The position numbers and the translations under genes were made by a program. Below, piece after piece: positions 20,770-33,094 of a stretch of DNA of 64,000 bases; the stretch's first letter is position 1; each line of letters opens with the position of its first letter. The DNA lies in assembly GCF_050947875.1 (NCBI RefSeq), contig NC_134570.1, positions 239,436,584 through 239,500,583 on the forward strand, written 5' to 3'. A model generated the notes under the pieces. That model was given only the letters and a program-made list of their open reading frames with translations, made no database searches and was not told the origin of the DNA. Source of the stretch: Dermacentor variabilis (Eukaryota > Arthropoda > Arachnida > Ixodida > Ixodidae).

Positions 20770-21120
20770 GGCATGAGCCAATCACGGGCGTCCCCTTCCT
20801 CCAGAGAAGGGAAAGGGTGTGTTCGCTCGCCTGACACCCGCAGTTTCCCACACCAGTTCAGGCCCAGCAGTCAGATGGGGAGGCCGCGTTCGGTCTGTTC
20901 TGCCGAAGAGCAGGCTGCGTTGAAGGAATGGCAGTGGGAGCAGGCCACGTGTTGTGCCTTTGGCCAAAGAACAGGCAGTGTTTGATTTATACCACCGGGA
21001 ACTCGTTCGAGAAAGGGGTCGACGTTGACGTGCCACCCTCGCCGTGAGGCGTTACAAAGAGCCGCAGATCCTAAGCTTCGCTTTCACCCCGCTTCACAAC
21101 AGTGGAAGGGCAGTAACTTT
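20770..21120 (+). other. Unidentified repeat-like segment with short ORF
   Basis: The 70-residue frame contains 'MGRPRSVCSAEEQAALKEWQ'. It resembles a small basic/acidic ORF beginning MGRPR...EEE/EEQ that I associate with repeated sequences in tick genomes, but I cannot name the family. The resemblance dies after a stop at 20985. The locus is GC-richer than its flanks and starts just after the tRNA-like sequence. Confidence 0.3.
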
Positions 21121-22135
21121 TTTGGCCTCCATCCTTGTGTCATAGTCCAAGCGTGCTCTTGCTAAATAGAATCATTCTTGGCAACTAAAGGTTAGTGTTT
21201 AAGTGCAATTAAAGCTCGTCATTGGAACAGTCTCCAGTACTTCAGAATTTCACAATAAGTAGAATACCATTTTGTTGGCAAGCAGTACGGCAGAGATAGT
21301 AACCTATAGGTAGATACTGAAAGAGCCAGTATTCAGTAAAAACTTATAAATGCAAAAAAAAATTGACCTAGTCTAGTTTAGAGTAATTGGCAAAGATACC
21401 TGTTTTTGCAGTCTTATTCTAAGTGAAGGTTTAGCGCTACATGACTGTGTGCCAGTTCCATTCCAACTGCATCTGCCCAACTGATGCCATTATAGATTAA
21501 CATTACTGAATATATTCTGCAATCACATTATTTATTCATGAATTAAACTTGCGCAGGTAAGATGTATGTACTGTCAAAAAGAGTAGATTTGAGAGAGATT
21601 ATAAAGCTAGCAACGCACTGCTAAAATAAAAGGTCACAAAGCGAATTTGATCTCGTTAAAGAAGCATAACATTATCTGCAATGTTGTCAGAACTTCAAAA
21701 ATAAGTTTTTTGTTGAAAGTCACAACTAGTAAACAACTATAGTAAGAATTTCATTTAAAGTTGGAGGAATGGTACAACTCTTGGCATTCTGGGGAGTTAA
21801 GAAGAGTGGAATTAAGAGATCTCAACTTTGTCAAGTAGGAATGAAATGGAGGTCCCGCCCCATTCTGCAACTTTACTGTGGACCAGTTTATGCCAACATG
21901 GCAAGTAAAAAAAAAATTTGGGTATTTCATGGTGCGTGTAGATCCATAGAATTTTGTTCCCAACGGTATCTTTTGATGACATGCCCAGGCTTTTTTTTTC
22001 TAGTCACTTGTTGCACTTTAATGCGATAAAATCTACTTGAACCTCTTGTGGTTGCAAGATCCGCAGGCGCGCTCGATCCCTCAATCGGCTGCCACCACCC
22101 AGTCTCTACTCATCACAACCATATCTTGTGAACAT
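21121..22135. other. No recognised feature
   Basis: AT-rich sequence without recognisable protein or repeat. Confidence 0.4.
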
Positions 22136-23252
22136 CCGTATTTACTCGCATAATGCTCGCACTCGCGTAATGCTCGCACCCCCCACATTGGCTATCAAAA
22201 ATGGGAAAATATTTTTTCCCCGCATAATCATCGAACCCCCAAAATTTCTGCCGCGAGCCGTCTGCTTGTCGTTGCGATCGCCATGGTTGGGCGCGCATGC
22301 TACTAGGCGGTGGTACTGTGCTATCATTCGCTGCCACCGCCGCTACCGCTCATCCACTCACCACCGCTACGCCATTTTGCGAAGGTGTATTCAGCTCTCC
22401 GGTGTCTCGTAGGCCTCGTTTGCCTTGTTCGCGTGTTGCACCGTGCTCTTTGTGCCACTTCGCCATGGGACGCTACGCAAGCTACACAGCTGCTTTTAAG
22501 CTAAAAGCTATTGAGTATGCGTTGGAACATGGCAACCGCGCTGGCAGCAGACACTTCGGCGTCAACGAGTTTTGCGTCCGGTATTGGAGACGGCAGCACG
22601 ACGAATTCAAGACGACTGGTAAGAGGTATCTTTGAACAAGCCATTTAAAGATAATGTCCGGAGGCTGTACACAGAATGGATTGCCGAAGGTGAACATGCT
22701 CTGACGCCGGGCGGCAAGATCAAAAGACCGTCCGTGGAGCTGCTGGGCAGCTGGGTATCAGAGGCATGGGGGATGATTGATGTAAACATGGTGGCCAGAA
22801 GCTTCAAGAAAACAGGAATTTCGAACGCCCTGGATGCGACCGAGGACCACCTGGTGTGGGACGACGAAGAAGCATCGGAAGTTTGAAAGTTTGAAGATGA
22901 AGAAACCATCGATTCCAGTGTCGACACGGTCTCTGATGAAGAGTACAATTGCCTGCAGGACGTACGCAACGCGAGTAGTGACGGGGATGTTGCGCGCAGC
23001 AAATAAAGTGCTTTAGCAGCTTGAGCTTACGTTCACCCTGTACTTTCATAACGAAGGTAAGTTATGCTTGAAAGTAATGTTTTCGTTATATCTACAATTG
23101 CGGACCTGACAATCCTGATCTTGCACCCATTCATCTTTGCATTTACACTCCGAAACATTTGCTTGAAAATTTTCCCCGCATAATTATCGCACCCCGAAAC
23201 TTCGCGTTGATTTTCAGGGAAAAAAGTGCGAGGATTACGCGAGTAAATACGG
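22136..23252 (+). mobile_element. Internally deleted pogo/Tigger DNA transposon
   Basis: Terminal inverted repeats begin CCGTATTTACTCGCATAATG on the left and mirror as CATTACGCGAGTAAATACGG-like on the right (GGATTACGCGAGTAAATACG, ending 23252). Subterminal CCCCGCATAATCATCGAACC and CCCCGCATAATTATCGCACC repeats are also shared, but in direct orientation. The interior carries the two ends of a pogo-type transposase with the middle missing. Outside the ends lie AT on the left and TA on the right; the TA duplication is not cleanly resolved. Confidence 0.8.
22465..22886 (+). pseudogene. Pogo/Tigger transposase remnant (DDE core deleted)
   Basis: From the ATG at 22465 the frame reads 'MGRYASYTAAFKLKAIEYAL', then 'GNRAGSRHFGVNEFCVRYWR', an N-terminal helix-turn-helix of the pogo/CENP-B type, and stops at about 22635. 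In an overlapping frame from 22632 comes the transposase C-terminus: 'LNKPFKDNVRRLYTEW', then 'SWVSEAWGMIDVNMVARSFK' and 'GISNALDATEDHLVW'. In complete transposases of this family a DDE catalytic core of roughly 200 residues lies between these parts. Its absence indicates one internal deletion. A further acidic tail ('FEDEETIDSSVDTVSDEEYN') lies in another frame up to about 23000. Confidence 0.8.
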
Positions 23253-25440
23253 TATATACATCTTTCTTTTTTTGCCTCTTAGCATTTTGGGTGATATCCT
23301 GAGTGATGAAAACAAGCACTAAATGAAATCAGCAACATCTATCATTACGACAGATTCATAACAATAGTGCAGCCACTACATTGTTTTAGCTTTCCATACT
23401 AAATAAACTCACTGGGTCTGCGTTCAGTGTGGGCAGGGGTAAGCTTGCACACATAAGTTTTTGCTAACATTCATAACAAAGCAAACAAGCTTTCAGGACT
23501 ATAAACCTTTGAGTCACATCAGCTACGTGGGAGCAAAATATACATTCAAAAAACAGGAAAAAGAGGCGCACTGTTATGTGCCACTAATCCTTTCCTAAAA
23601 AGCTGCAAGAATTTTAGGCGGTTTTGATAGAATTATAGCATTGCACAAAACTGATGGTGCTGTGCATTTGGTCACCGCAAGCAGCTGTACATTGTTAACC
23701 TCTCTGGTCAATCATGTCTGCTGCAGAAGCATCCCTAGTATGCCTCCAAATTTCAAGATACTTGCAGTATCACTCTTTGTTGGCCTTGTTATCAGACTGA
23801 CGCAGAAGTGGGAGCACTGTACACTGTTCACATTTTCTTTGAGCGCAAAAGATATGTATGCGTTGCATTCACCACTAAGAGAATGTATTTAATGCTGATG
23901 TTAAGTTTACAGCCTTACAGCACATGACACAGGTATTCATGACAAATCTGTGCATGTCATACAGACAGCTGAAATTTCAAATGAAACACCACTTTCTTCC
24001 CTCTCGAGAAAGCACCACACCCAGCCAGAGTCAAAGCAACACAAACAAACAGTGCGACGCAAAACACAGTCTTAAAAGTGTCGCTCGCCATGACTCATTA
24101 CTTCGGTAATTCGCCCAATTCAGAATGCGCAATGCCACGGTGGAAAATGTGCCACGCAACAAAACTGGATAAGAAAAAAAAAGCGGGTGGTGCTGGTCAC
24201 GTGAACCCGATGTGGTTCTTCGGCTCAAGTATGCGACAAGGCAAGGAAGGAACGTCGCTTGCGGATGCTACTCGACGCAGAGGGAGAGTGTGCCTCTGTT
24301 GGCAGTCACGCTCACCTCATGGTGGTGTGGTAAGAGGGCATTCAATTTCTTCTGTCTCCTCTAATAATAAACCAGTTTAAAAGATTATTTCGGTAAAGCA
24401 ATGTCAGAAGTCTGAAGTCATTACTCCAAACATTCATCGTGGATATGAAGTCCAATGCATGTGGAACTGTCGAAAGTGATTCACTCATATTCTTCTCATC
24501 TACTTTCAAGAAATTTCACACTAAATTGATCTAGACCTCTGCATTGTCACAAACAGCAGGAAGCAACCTTGAAGTCTGTTTTGAATTCCTCATTAATGCA
24601 TGAAAATCCAGGATGCAGCAGCTAAGTAACAGTCTACTACACATAACTCCATCTTCGCCTCTTCGTTCAGGCAATGAAATGCAGTTTTTACCACAGCGAA
24701 CATGAGATGTTTACTTGTTGGAGATGCAGCTCTTAGCCTGTCTACGTATGACTGTGATGCTTAAAAACGATGCTAGTCATTTAAAACTATGTTATTAAAA
24801 AAACATCTTTCATGTTCGTAACATGCCTGGAGGCAATAATAACCAGCTTGAAAAGTAATTATGTCCCATGGCTGTACTCGGGTCTCAAGAAGCTTTAAAT
24901 TGCAGTGTAAACTGCAATTTACTTCCCCTAACTGCATCAGGGGGCCTGATGTAAGGCCCTCAAAAAACAGGCCAAACAGGAGGCTAAATGTTTCTTCAAT
25001 AGGATAGAAAGTTTGCTCTGGAAAGTTAACACCAAATATAAATGAAAATATATTACTTCAGACTTACCACCAGACTTTCACAATTTGAGTCTTGTTCTCC
25101 AAGGTGCATTGCCATTCCGACTTGTCCAGCTAGCGAGAAATGCAGTTCGCATTGCCTCCGCCAATGTGTTGCACATGCACATGTGATGAACTCTACAAAA
25201 TGAGAGCAGCATTGAAGATAAACTGAGCAGCTGAAAGTGCACGCACTGTTGCTTCTACGCACAATATGGAAGCTAAACAGCAGAGGTAAATTTCGTTAAT
25301 AGAATTGCACAACACTTCATTCCCGTTCATATTGAAACATAAGTCGACTCTGAATATAAGACAACCCCCTACTTAAAGACATCGCATTACAAGTCCCCTT
25401 TATAATGGAAAACTACAGGTTCTATAAAAAATTGGGCATT
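23253..25440. other. No recognised gene; one small hairpin
   Basis: I recognise no gene or repeat. At 24897-24920 the arms AAATTGCAGT and ACTGCAATTT form a perfect 10-bp stem with loop GTAA. A block CGACTCTGAATATAAGACAA at about 25344 resembles a pogo-like MITE terminus. Confidence 0.4.
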
Positions 25441-25499
25441 GAAAGCACCATGCCCCGCTTTGCTTCAATTGTTTCGCTTAAATCTTTTGTGTACCCAGC

Positions 25500-25634
25500 A
25501 GAAATTCTAGATTCTAAGCTTTTGTTTTAAATGTAATGAACCTCGTGAAATTTGGTGCAGTGGTTGCCGAGAAAAACGAATACTCCGTTTACATGTATTT
25601 AGATTGGAACACCCGAGCTAAAGCTTCCTCTTAA
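25500..25634. repeat. Right end of the TTAA-flanked DNA element, copy 2
   Basis: The last ~130 bases match the end of the large element at 53036-59071: AACCTCGTGAAATTTGGTGC, GAGAAAAACGAAT, TATTTAGA and the terminus GAGCTAAAGCTTCCTC followed by TTAA (25631-25634). No left terminus was found upstream, so the copy is truncated. It is useful as an empty-site reference: here TATTTAGATTGGAACACCC runs straight into GAGCTAAAG, showing that an RTE is inserted at this spot in the larger copy. Confidence 0.7.
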
Positions 25635-26450
25635 ACGCGCCCGCCACGCGGAGGCATTGCCGAGCCCAAACTGAAGGAGCAGTATGGGATGCACATTTTG
25701 TCTGCTGGAGACACCGCCAAATTGTACTAAACAAAGAAATGTTGCGTACACTTAGTACACGTACAAATTTCCTCTTTATAGCGACAAGGTAGGGGACTGT
25801 GGCTTGTACTGGCAGCCGGCTTTACCTATGCGCCGCCAGTCTGGTTCCTCAGACGTGTAACGATTGCGACAGTGTACGCGGTGGAAAAAGCACCTGGGAC
25901 TCCTGCAAGACCAGACAAAACCTTGCCTCTGTGCATTATCTAACTCCTTCTCATTACCGTTAAACAAAACTCGAGAACGCAGTCAAGAATTTCGCATTGA
26001 GCTGAGAGTACGCTGCATAAGGACTACTGAAAGACGGAACATTTAACGACAGCTTGTAGGCTAACTTCAAGATGTATCGATAAGTAACTGTTCAATAACT
26101 GTAGAATAAGTAGTTCCACTTGCCTGTCTGTTCACGCCAATACCGCAAGCTCTTTTCAGAAGCATGAGACGGGCGCTGGAAGGCGTCGAGACATCTCATT
26201 CGGTGAAATTAACCGCTTACATTTCCAATGCAGCGAAAAATCAAGTGAACGATTAGAGTGTATTAACGATGTCAACGATGCAGTCGGCCATTTCGGGAAG
26301 TTAGGCATGGATCGGCTTGGCTATAAATGCGCACAATCTTTGGAAGCGAGTTTTTTTTGTTGTTGTTGTTGTCGCCAGACGAAAATCGCTGTGTTAAACT
26401 TTTTTTTTACAGAGAAGGTATGTTTATACTAAGGGTATGGTGCCTAGCAA
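25635..26450. other. No recognised feature
   Basis: Short open frames only. Simple GTT repeats occur at about 26357-26370. Confidence 0.4.
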
Positions 26451-26653
26451 ACACTCTTAAGCATAATTACACCCTTTTGCCACACAACGATAATCGTCAT
26501 CTGTCTTGTACGCATTTCCTTTCTTTAACGCGGCGAGCCCGGTACTTTCCAGTAAAGAACGGCATGCGCGTTATCAGCATGGCATAGCATTCCCAACAGG
26601 AAAGTAACGAGCGCAGCGTTTTCAAGGAAATGCGGGCGAGACAGATGACGATT
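26451..26653. mobile_element. Palindromic MITE, unit 1 (3' arm shortened)
   Basis: It starts ACACTCTTAAGCATAATTAC and ACCCTTTT, runs through ATAATCGTCATCTGTCTTG and ends at GACAGATGACGATT. The two arms are mirror images around a CGGCATGCGCGTTATCAGC centre. The outer part of the right arm is missing. Confidence 0.75.
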
Positions 26654-26923
26654 ACACTCTTAAAACGGTTGCACCCTTTGGGGTGTGTATTTGTCGCACA
26701 ACAATAATCGTCATCTGCCTTGCTGGCGTTTCCTTTCTTGAAAACTCGGCTCTGGCTACTTTCCTGTCGAGAATGCTGCGTCACACTGATAACGCGCATG
26801 CCGTTCGTGACTGGGAAGTACCGGGCTCGCAGCGTTAAAGAAAGGAAACGCGGGCAAGACAGATGACGATTATAGTTGTGGGACAAGGTACGCCCCAAAG
26901 GGTGTTAATTTTTCTAAGAGTGT
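26654..26923. mobile_element. Palindromic MITE, unit 2 (complete)
   Basis: A complete fold-back element: ACACTCTTAAAACGGTTGCA at the left and TTAATTTTTCTAAGAGTGT at the right, with long complementary arms (ACCCTTTGGGGTGT / ACGCCCCAAAGGGTGT; AATCGTCATCTG / CAGATGACGATT). TA at each end is consistent with a TA duplication. It lies immediately after unit 1. Confidence 0.8.
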
Positions 26924-26939
26924 ATTGTTGTGTGGCAAG

Positions 26940-27150
26940 TATACACTCCGAAAGGTGTAAACGTTTCTTAGAGTGTACACTCTCAGGCACAGTTACACCC
27001 TGTGGAGTGTACGACACACTTTCGATCGGGATAGAATTTCTCGGTCGTGAATGGCTCCTTTGCGGTATCTGCGGGAAGGAAGCCATCGGGGTAGTGAATT
27101 TCGATGCGGATGGGACTTGATCGAGATCGAAAGTGGCCGTGTGACTCTCT
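26940..27150. repeat. MITE pieces between units 2 and 3
   Basis: A short right-end piece (ACACTCCGAAAGGTGTAAAC, then GAGTGT) is followed by ACACTCTCAGGCACAGTTAC with ACCCTGTGG. Then comes a second inverted-repeat type with GATCGGGATAGAATTTCTCG and, opposite, GTGAATTTCGATGCGGATGG. The latter resembles the element at 45179-45299. Confidence 0.5.
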
Positions 27151-27157
27151 TAAGGTC

Positions 27158-27419
27158 TACTCTCCTAAAAAAGTTTACACCCTTTGAGGCTTATCTTGTC
27201 CCATAACGATAATCGTCGTCTGCCTTGCTTGCGTTTCCTCCCTTGAAAACCCTGCGGTTTCCTGTCGAGAATGCTTTGTCAAGCTTATAAAGCGCAAGTC
27301 GTTCGTGACTAGGAAGTACCGGGCTCGCAGTGTTAAAGAAAGGAAATAGGGGCGACACAGATGATTATTGTTTGGGGTCAAAATACAACCCAAAGGGTGT
27401 AAACCTATCTAAGAGTGTA
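27158..27419. mobile_element. Palindromic MITE, unit 3
   Basis: Same family as units 1 and 2: left TACTCTCCTAAAAAAGTTTA with CACCCTTTGAGG, right CAACCCAAAGGGTGTAAACC with TAAGAGTGTA. Its sequence is diverged from unit 2 and has small deletions in the centre. Confidence 0.75.
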
Positions 27420-29879
27420 GCAGTTCCATGCACTCCAGCATAGAAACGGAGTCTACTCAAATAGTGAATTGTCATTAGGCATCTTGTGCAAAAAAGAAAG
27501 AAAAAGAAATACAGTAAAACCTAGTTTATAGACATGTACAATAACAGTGCTTGACTGTTAAAACTATTTCATACTCCACCGCATTTGTAATGAACTGTTC
27601 TCCTGCATCCGTTAAGCATGTCACCATCCACTATCATAAAGATGTGCTTTTCCGATAGGTATGCCTTGCTATAAAATGGAGTCTTATAAAAAGTCATACA
27701 ATCTTGGCAGTTCATTGAATAACTAACTACAACTATGTTAAGAATAATTGTAGAAAGTTTAAGTTTAAATATTGCAAGATTTGCTCATACGCTTGTTGGT
27801 ATATAAAGGAAATGCAATAACACGGGTCCAGAGAAAAAAAAATTGAAATGCCTGCAGTGCTTACAAAAAACATGAGCAGAGCTAGAGATTCTCAAGATTC
27901 ATAGCTAGTCTCATTCTGATTTTATTTCTTGTCAGCTTGTTTTGCACCATCAGCGTGGTAACTGCAGGCCTTCGCAGTTAGCATCTGGTGATTTGCAAGA
28001 CTATTTTGCTTGTGTAAAGGCCAGGTTCCATTTAAGCTTGTTCCAGCACATTAAGTATTCCTCTCTTGCAGGCACGAACCCAGGTGGTGGGGGCCCTGCC
28101 CGACCCCTCCCCGCCACCACTCCTCACACATTCCTAAAGCACCGCCAAATGAATTTTGAGATTTGACAGCTATTGAGCTGTCATTTTGCTGCCTTTTTCA
28201 CTCCTTTTGGATGATGGTAGTTATCGGCATCTCTTGAGGTGTGAAGGCCAGTTTTCTTATAGATTCGGTGCCTGCGCGATGAATTCGAGATGCCTTTAGT
28301 TTTCACCATCTATTCAACAGTCACGTGCATCGCTGTTGCTTCGTTAGTTCAACCTTCTTTGTTTAGACTGATACATGGACCAGGAAAGGCATTCGTTTCT
28401 TAGTCAGCTGGTCTGTATGCTCGTGGAACGAGTTGCAGTCAGAGAAAGATCAATTGCATTTAACTTTTCCCTTCGCTTCATTATTTCCTCGCATGGCGGC
28501 TCGCCGCAACGCTGGCGAGCCAGAACAATATACCCGCGATATGGGTTAGATAAAGTGGAAAATAAAATAATGCGAAACAGCATCAATCACGAAACCCTGC
28601 AATCATCTTAAACTCATAAGCAATATGACTGTCATGTGTTACATCATCTGGTTTTTCCCTAATTGTACAGCACTTTTCGCGCAAAATTGGAAACTGGAAA
28701 CAAGAGTCACAAGGAGCTGAGAAATTAAACAATCTACTAAGGGAGAGAGCCAAGGCAACAGCGAAAGAGGAAAATAAAGCGAACATTAACAAATTTAACC
28801 ACTGTTTATGAAAATAATTATGGATAAACATCTTTCTATATAAAAAGGAAGTAGAGTAAACGCCGCCAAAAGTGGGGAACAATTCCGTGTGTCTTGAATG
28901 ACGCTTGTACAGTTATCAGTCAAACCGCCTAATGTTGCCAATTCTCTGCTGTGCTTATGTGGGCTTTTTTCTAACCTTTCACGGCGGGTGCAGCATGTCT
29001 AGAACCGCAGCATCTGAGCTCTATGCGGTTGCACGGGACTGGTGGCCACGCATCGTTACACAACTTCGCAAATAACAATAAGAGTCAGTTTTGGCACTTG
29101 GTAGAGCAGTAAACGAGGGATCCAAAAGAAACGTGATTGTTCCGCAAATATATATTTCTCTATAATTCTTCTAGAGATAATTCAAAAAACGAAACTATAG
29201 TCGGATGCAACTTAAGTATGCAGTGAAGCCCCGCCCACGGCCTCATAACCGCCAGCCACTGTTCCTCTGCGAGGCTGCAAATAATTCATACTTCAAACTT
29301 TTCCTGCTAGGCAAATAAGGCGGTAACCACAAAAATAAAATTATTAGCGCATAATGTTATACATTTTCCCTCGCCTATTAAAGTATAGTGGCGAAAGTCG
29401 AATTCTTTATTGAACTGAAAATTACAAAATGCTTGCTTTGCTGCAACTATTTGTTTTCAAGTTTCACTGCAGTTGGAAGTGAAGTTTCCTGAGTAAAACG
29501 GTTTCAGCAGTGAAATGAACTGTACCGCAGACTTTTGAAGAGTGAAATGCTCAGACTCCATACACTTTGTCCATGTCTGTTGCACACCTCATTGCTTCCG
29601 CCGATGAAAAGGCTCTTCAAGAACAGCAGACTCTCCGGATCTATCAAGTACGACGCATTGTTGAAGAGGCCATATGACAATGATTTTGTTTGCTTTTGTG
29701 ATTGGCTGGCTCTGTAACACAACCCCGCGCGGTTCATGTGCCATGGTTGCTATGTATTCTACTATAGAAAACTTTAATTTACATTTTCACTTGTTTACTT
29801 GTTCTTGGCAGTGTTCTTCCTGCGGTTCTTTCCAGCGTGAGTCCATTTGAAGTGGTTCCTTGCTTGCCATGTAAAGGAG
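27420..29879. other. No recognised gene
   Basis: A block ACAGTAAAACCTAGTTTATA near 27513 resembles the CAGTAAAACC start of pogo-like MITEs. A CCCTGCCCGACCCCTCCCCG run lies near 28095. Otherwise only short open frames without domains. Confidence 0.4.
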
Positions 29880-29915
29880 AGGTGCATCTCACAGGACTAC
29901 CTGTGAGATGCACCT
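29880..29915. repeat. Perfect 16-bp hairpin
   Basis: The arm AGGTGCATCTCACAGG (29880-29895) is the exact reverse complement of CCTGTGAGATGCACCT (29900-29915), with a 4-base ACTA loop. There is no T-run characteristic of a terminator and no visible gene beside it. Confidence 0.9.
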
Positions 29916-31090
29916 TATTTCATTTCTCTTTTCAGGTTTGTGTGTCTATGGTGAATGGTGGGCATTATTCATATTTGTATAATAAAGGTACCCTTCCCCT
30001 AATTTGCATAGGAAGGAGACCTATGGTTGCCCCCCCCCCCCCGAAAAAAATTACTGCGTACGCGCCTGCTCTGTTGCCATTGATGAAATGACACAGAGGA
30101 ATGCATAGAGCAAACTTTAGAGTCGGAAGGCTCGCATTGATGTCACTGGTTGTCTTTTCCCATTATGCACCATTAAAAGCACTAATTGGGGTAGAAACAA
30201 TGTTTGACTAGTTGCTAACATATTTCATAGTTTCCTTCCAGCGCAGACCCTCACTCCAGAATACTGCAGGTCACACTGAACATTAATTTCCAAGTTTCAG
30301 TGCACTTCCTGAACCGCTCCCACTGCCAGATCCATTCACAGTAATTTTGGGTAGTTATTCCCGTAAAACTTCCGGGTTCCTTGCCTTGGCACTCAACCTC
30401 AGTACACTGTATCTACTAGTATAGGTGAGAAAATTATGCCGTATAAACAGAATGAAAGGCAATTTCCTAAACATGCAAAAGCATGCAAGTTCCTTTAACG
30501 TGCAAAAAGCATGGATAGCAAGCATATTTCTAATTTAGTGTGTTCACTGTGTGAAAACTTACATTTACATATACGGAAGCATAGAACGAATGTTTCAAAG
30601 CATTAATTACATCCTTGAGCTTAATAATTAACATTAAAAATTCAATATAATTTGGACAATTTAATCTTACACATAAAACCAATTCATTCAGTTTTGCAGA
30701 CACTAAGTGGGCTCACAAGTTTCACCGTGTCTTTTGGAAGAACGACACAGGAACATAATTTCTGCTGCAAAATGTTTTCCAGTAAAACATCTAATTGGGA
30801 AGAAAAGCATTCTAAAAACAATACAGGGTTTTCAACTTACTTATCCCAAATGAAATATGCAGTAATTTTTGCCAGTCTGTCTTTTATAGTTTTTTAACAA
30901 AGAAATTATTGCCATGTGATGCTTTGTGCACTACACACAAAAGTCAGTGAATGACAATGTCATTCATGCTTAAAATAAAAAAGAACACTGCTTCCCAGGT
31001 GTTGCTAGCGGCTACTTCCTGATATAGGTTATATAGGCACTCAAAGTTCAAAATTCTCAAGTAGAAATGAGAGTGAAGAAAGGCAAATAA
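29916..31090. other. No recognised feature
   Basis: A C-run of about 13 bases followed by an A-run lies at about 30030-30050. Otherwise AT-rich sequence without recognisable coding or repeat structure. Confidence 0.4.
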
Positions 31091-31099
31091 GGAGGTTAA

Positions 31100-32820
31100 A
31101 GTGGAAACACTGTATTAGGCACACCTGCAACTAATGGAGAAGGAAACTCTACTAACAACTCCATGGAGGTAATAGCAGAAGTGACAAAGTATGGCAATCA
31201 ACGAATCACTAAATCGGAAGTCAGTCAATACAAAAACAGATACGTTGAACATTGATTGTACTTTTGTAGGTGGTACAGAACTTGCAGACCGTTTTAACAA
31301 TTTTTTTGTTAAAGTAGGATGCATAGATCACGACATTCAAGATACAATGCATGCCGCTTCATTAAGAGAATCTTTATTCCTAAAGCCTACTAGCATCCCT
31401 GAGGTGATTACAACATTTTTATCCTTGAAAATAGCCATAGTCGAGACGTAGATGATTTAGAAATTAGGCCAGTTAAGTACGCCATAGACTTACTTGCACC
31501 TGCAGTAATGCAGATTTTTATTATTTTCTTGTCAACCGGAGTTTTCCCGCGTAATATGCAGGTAGCGAGAGTAATAGTTCACAAAGGAGGTGACAAAAAT
31601 AATGTGGGCAATTATCGGCCAGCATCTATACTTCCTGTGCTATCAAAGGGACTCGAAAAAATTGTTAACTTCCGTATTGATAATTTTTCGCAAGAACACG
31701 GCCTGCTAACCGACTGTCAACACGGGTTTAAGAAAAAGTGGTCTACGGAAACTGCTTTAAGTATACAGAAGGAGCTTATTCTAGAGAACACTGACAAAAA
31801 ATTTCTGACTTTAGGATTAGACTTAGACTTCCACAAAGCCTTTCATAGGGTCAACCACAAATTGCTGCTGATAAAGCTGGAAAAATATGGCTTCCGAGGA
31901 ATAACACTTGAACTTATCTGATCTTATTTAGAAAGCCGACATCAGTTTGCTGAAATTAATGAGAACAGATTGCCGATAAAGCTTTGACAGCGGGTGTGTC
32001 CCAAGGTAGCATTCTTGGCCCGATACTTTTCCTGTATTACATTAATGATATTGCACAAGTGAGCGATATGTGTAAATTTGTCACGTATGCAGATGATTCC
32101 TCTGTTTTCGTTACAGGTAAAGATTTAAAAGAAATAACGCCTATAGCAAGCTCCGTTTGTTATGGACTTCGAGCAAGGTCTAAGGCAAACGGCCTCATCC
32201 TCAATGAAACCAAAACAAAGTGCGTTATTTTTCATGCTCTGGGAAGTTCTACTACATAGCCAGATAATATTGTGTGGGGTCTGTATAAAATTAACATTAC
32301 GTCATCCATAAAAACCCTAGGCATAATACTCACGAAGCATATGTCCTGGAATGAACACGTTAGTCATGTTTGCTCAAAGGTACGAAAAGTTGTTGGTGTG
32401 TTAAATTGCAATTGAAGTGCCTTACCTTTTCAAGTTAAGCAAAATATTCAAATGCTGAAAATACTTCAAAAGAAAGCAATTCGTGTGATAGCGAACGTTT
32501 CTTTTTTCGAGCATACGCAAGAGCTTTTACAACAAAACAGAATAATCAGAGCCCGTGACATATACAAATTCAAAACATTGCTAAGCTATAGAAATGCTAT
32601 GCCGGGAAAACTCGATTCATTCCTAGCCTCGGCAACTCTACAACAAAATAGAAGTGCATATTCATATCGTCACCAGGCACCATGGCAGATCCCTTTCTCA
32701 CGTACTAATTATGGCTGCCAATGCCTTAAACATACACTACCTTCCCTACTTAACTATTTGAACTAACAACATGTTGATGTGTTATCTCTAAACAAAACTA
32801 AAATATTGGATTTGTTCTTA
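31100..32820 (+). mobile_element. Decayed CR1/L2-group LINE (RT part)
   Basis: This is a 5'-truncated, plus-strand non-LTR element. In order it shows a linker ('GTELADRFNNFFVKVG'), RT start 'MQVARVIVHKGGDKNNVGNY' with 'RPASILPVLSKGLEKIV', 'LLTDCQHGFKKKWSTETAL', 'LDLDFHKAFHRVNHKLLL', then 'AGVSQGSILGPILFLYYIND', 'FVTYADDSSVF' and the C-terminal 'LQKKAIRVIANVSFFEHTQE' ending 'LPSLLNYLN'. YADD is intact. An in-frame stop at about 31919-31921 and frameshifts between segments make it inactive. It is from a different family than the CR1 copies at 0.4-6 kb and 33-37 kb. Confidence 0.8.
31508..32766 (+). pseudogene. Reverse transcriptase pseudogene of the 31-kb LINE
   Basis: Three open segments (31508-31921, 31984-32259, 32452-32766) cover RT motifs 1 to 7 and the C-terminal domain. 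Catalytic residues can be read: the D of LDLDFHKAFHRV and the ADD of FVTYADDSSVF. The first segment begins partway through the fingers, and breaks occur at about 31921 and 32259. The final segment keeps the NRIIRARDIYKFKTLLSYRN block typical of the C-terminus in these LINEs. Confidence 0.75.
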
Positions 32821-33094
32821 TAGATGTGTATTGTTAACTGCTCCAACAGTTCCGCAGAACTTATCATATATTCTCATTTTGTTTATACGTTCACACTTGT
32901 AACTACTATTCCTAGAATCCGGGTTTCCGCTGCAGTAATTGTGCCTCCACCACGTGGCAGGGTTTCGTGTTGTAAACTGGATGCTGCAAAGGGCGTCTTC
33001 GCGTTTGGTAAAATTCAAGGATGTGACGACGCCCTGGGCTACGTTGCCAAGATGTCTGTCACGAAAGCAGCAGCCTATATGCAGATTTGATTTT

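Noticed and set aside
24897..24920. 10-bp perfect hairpin as a regulatory site
   Set aside because: Short enough to occur by chance in 64 kb and with no gene nearby.
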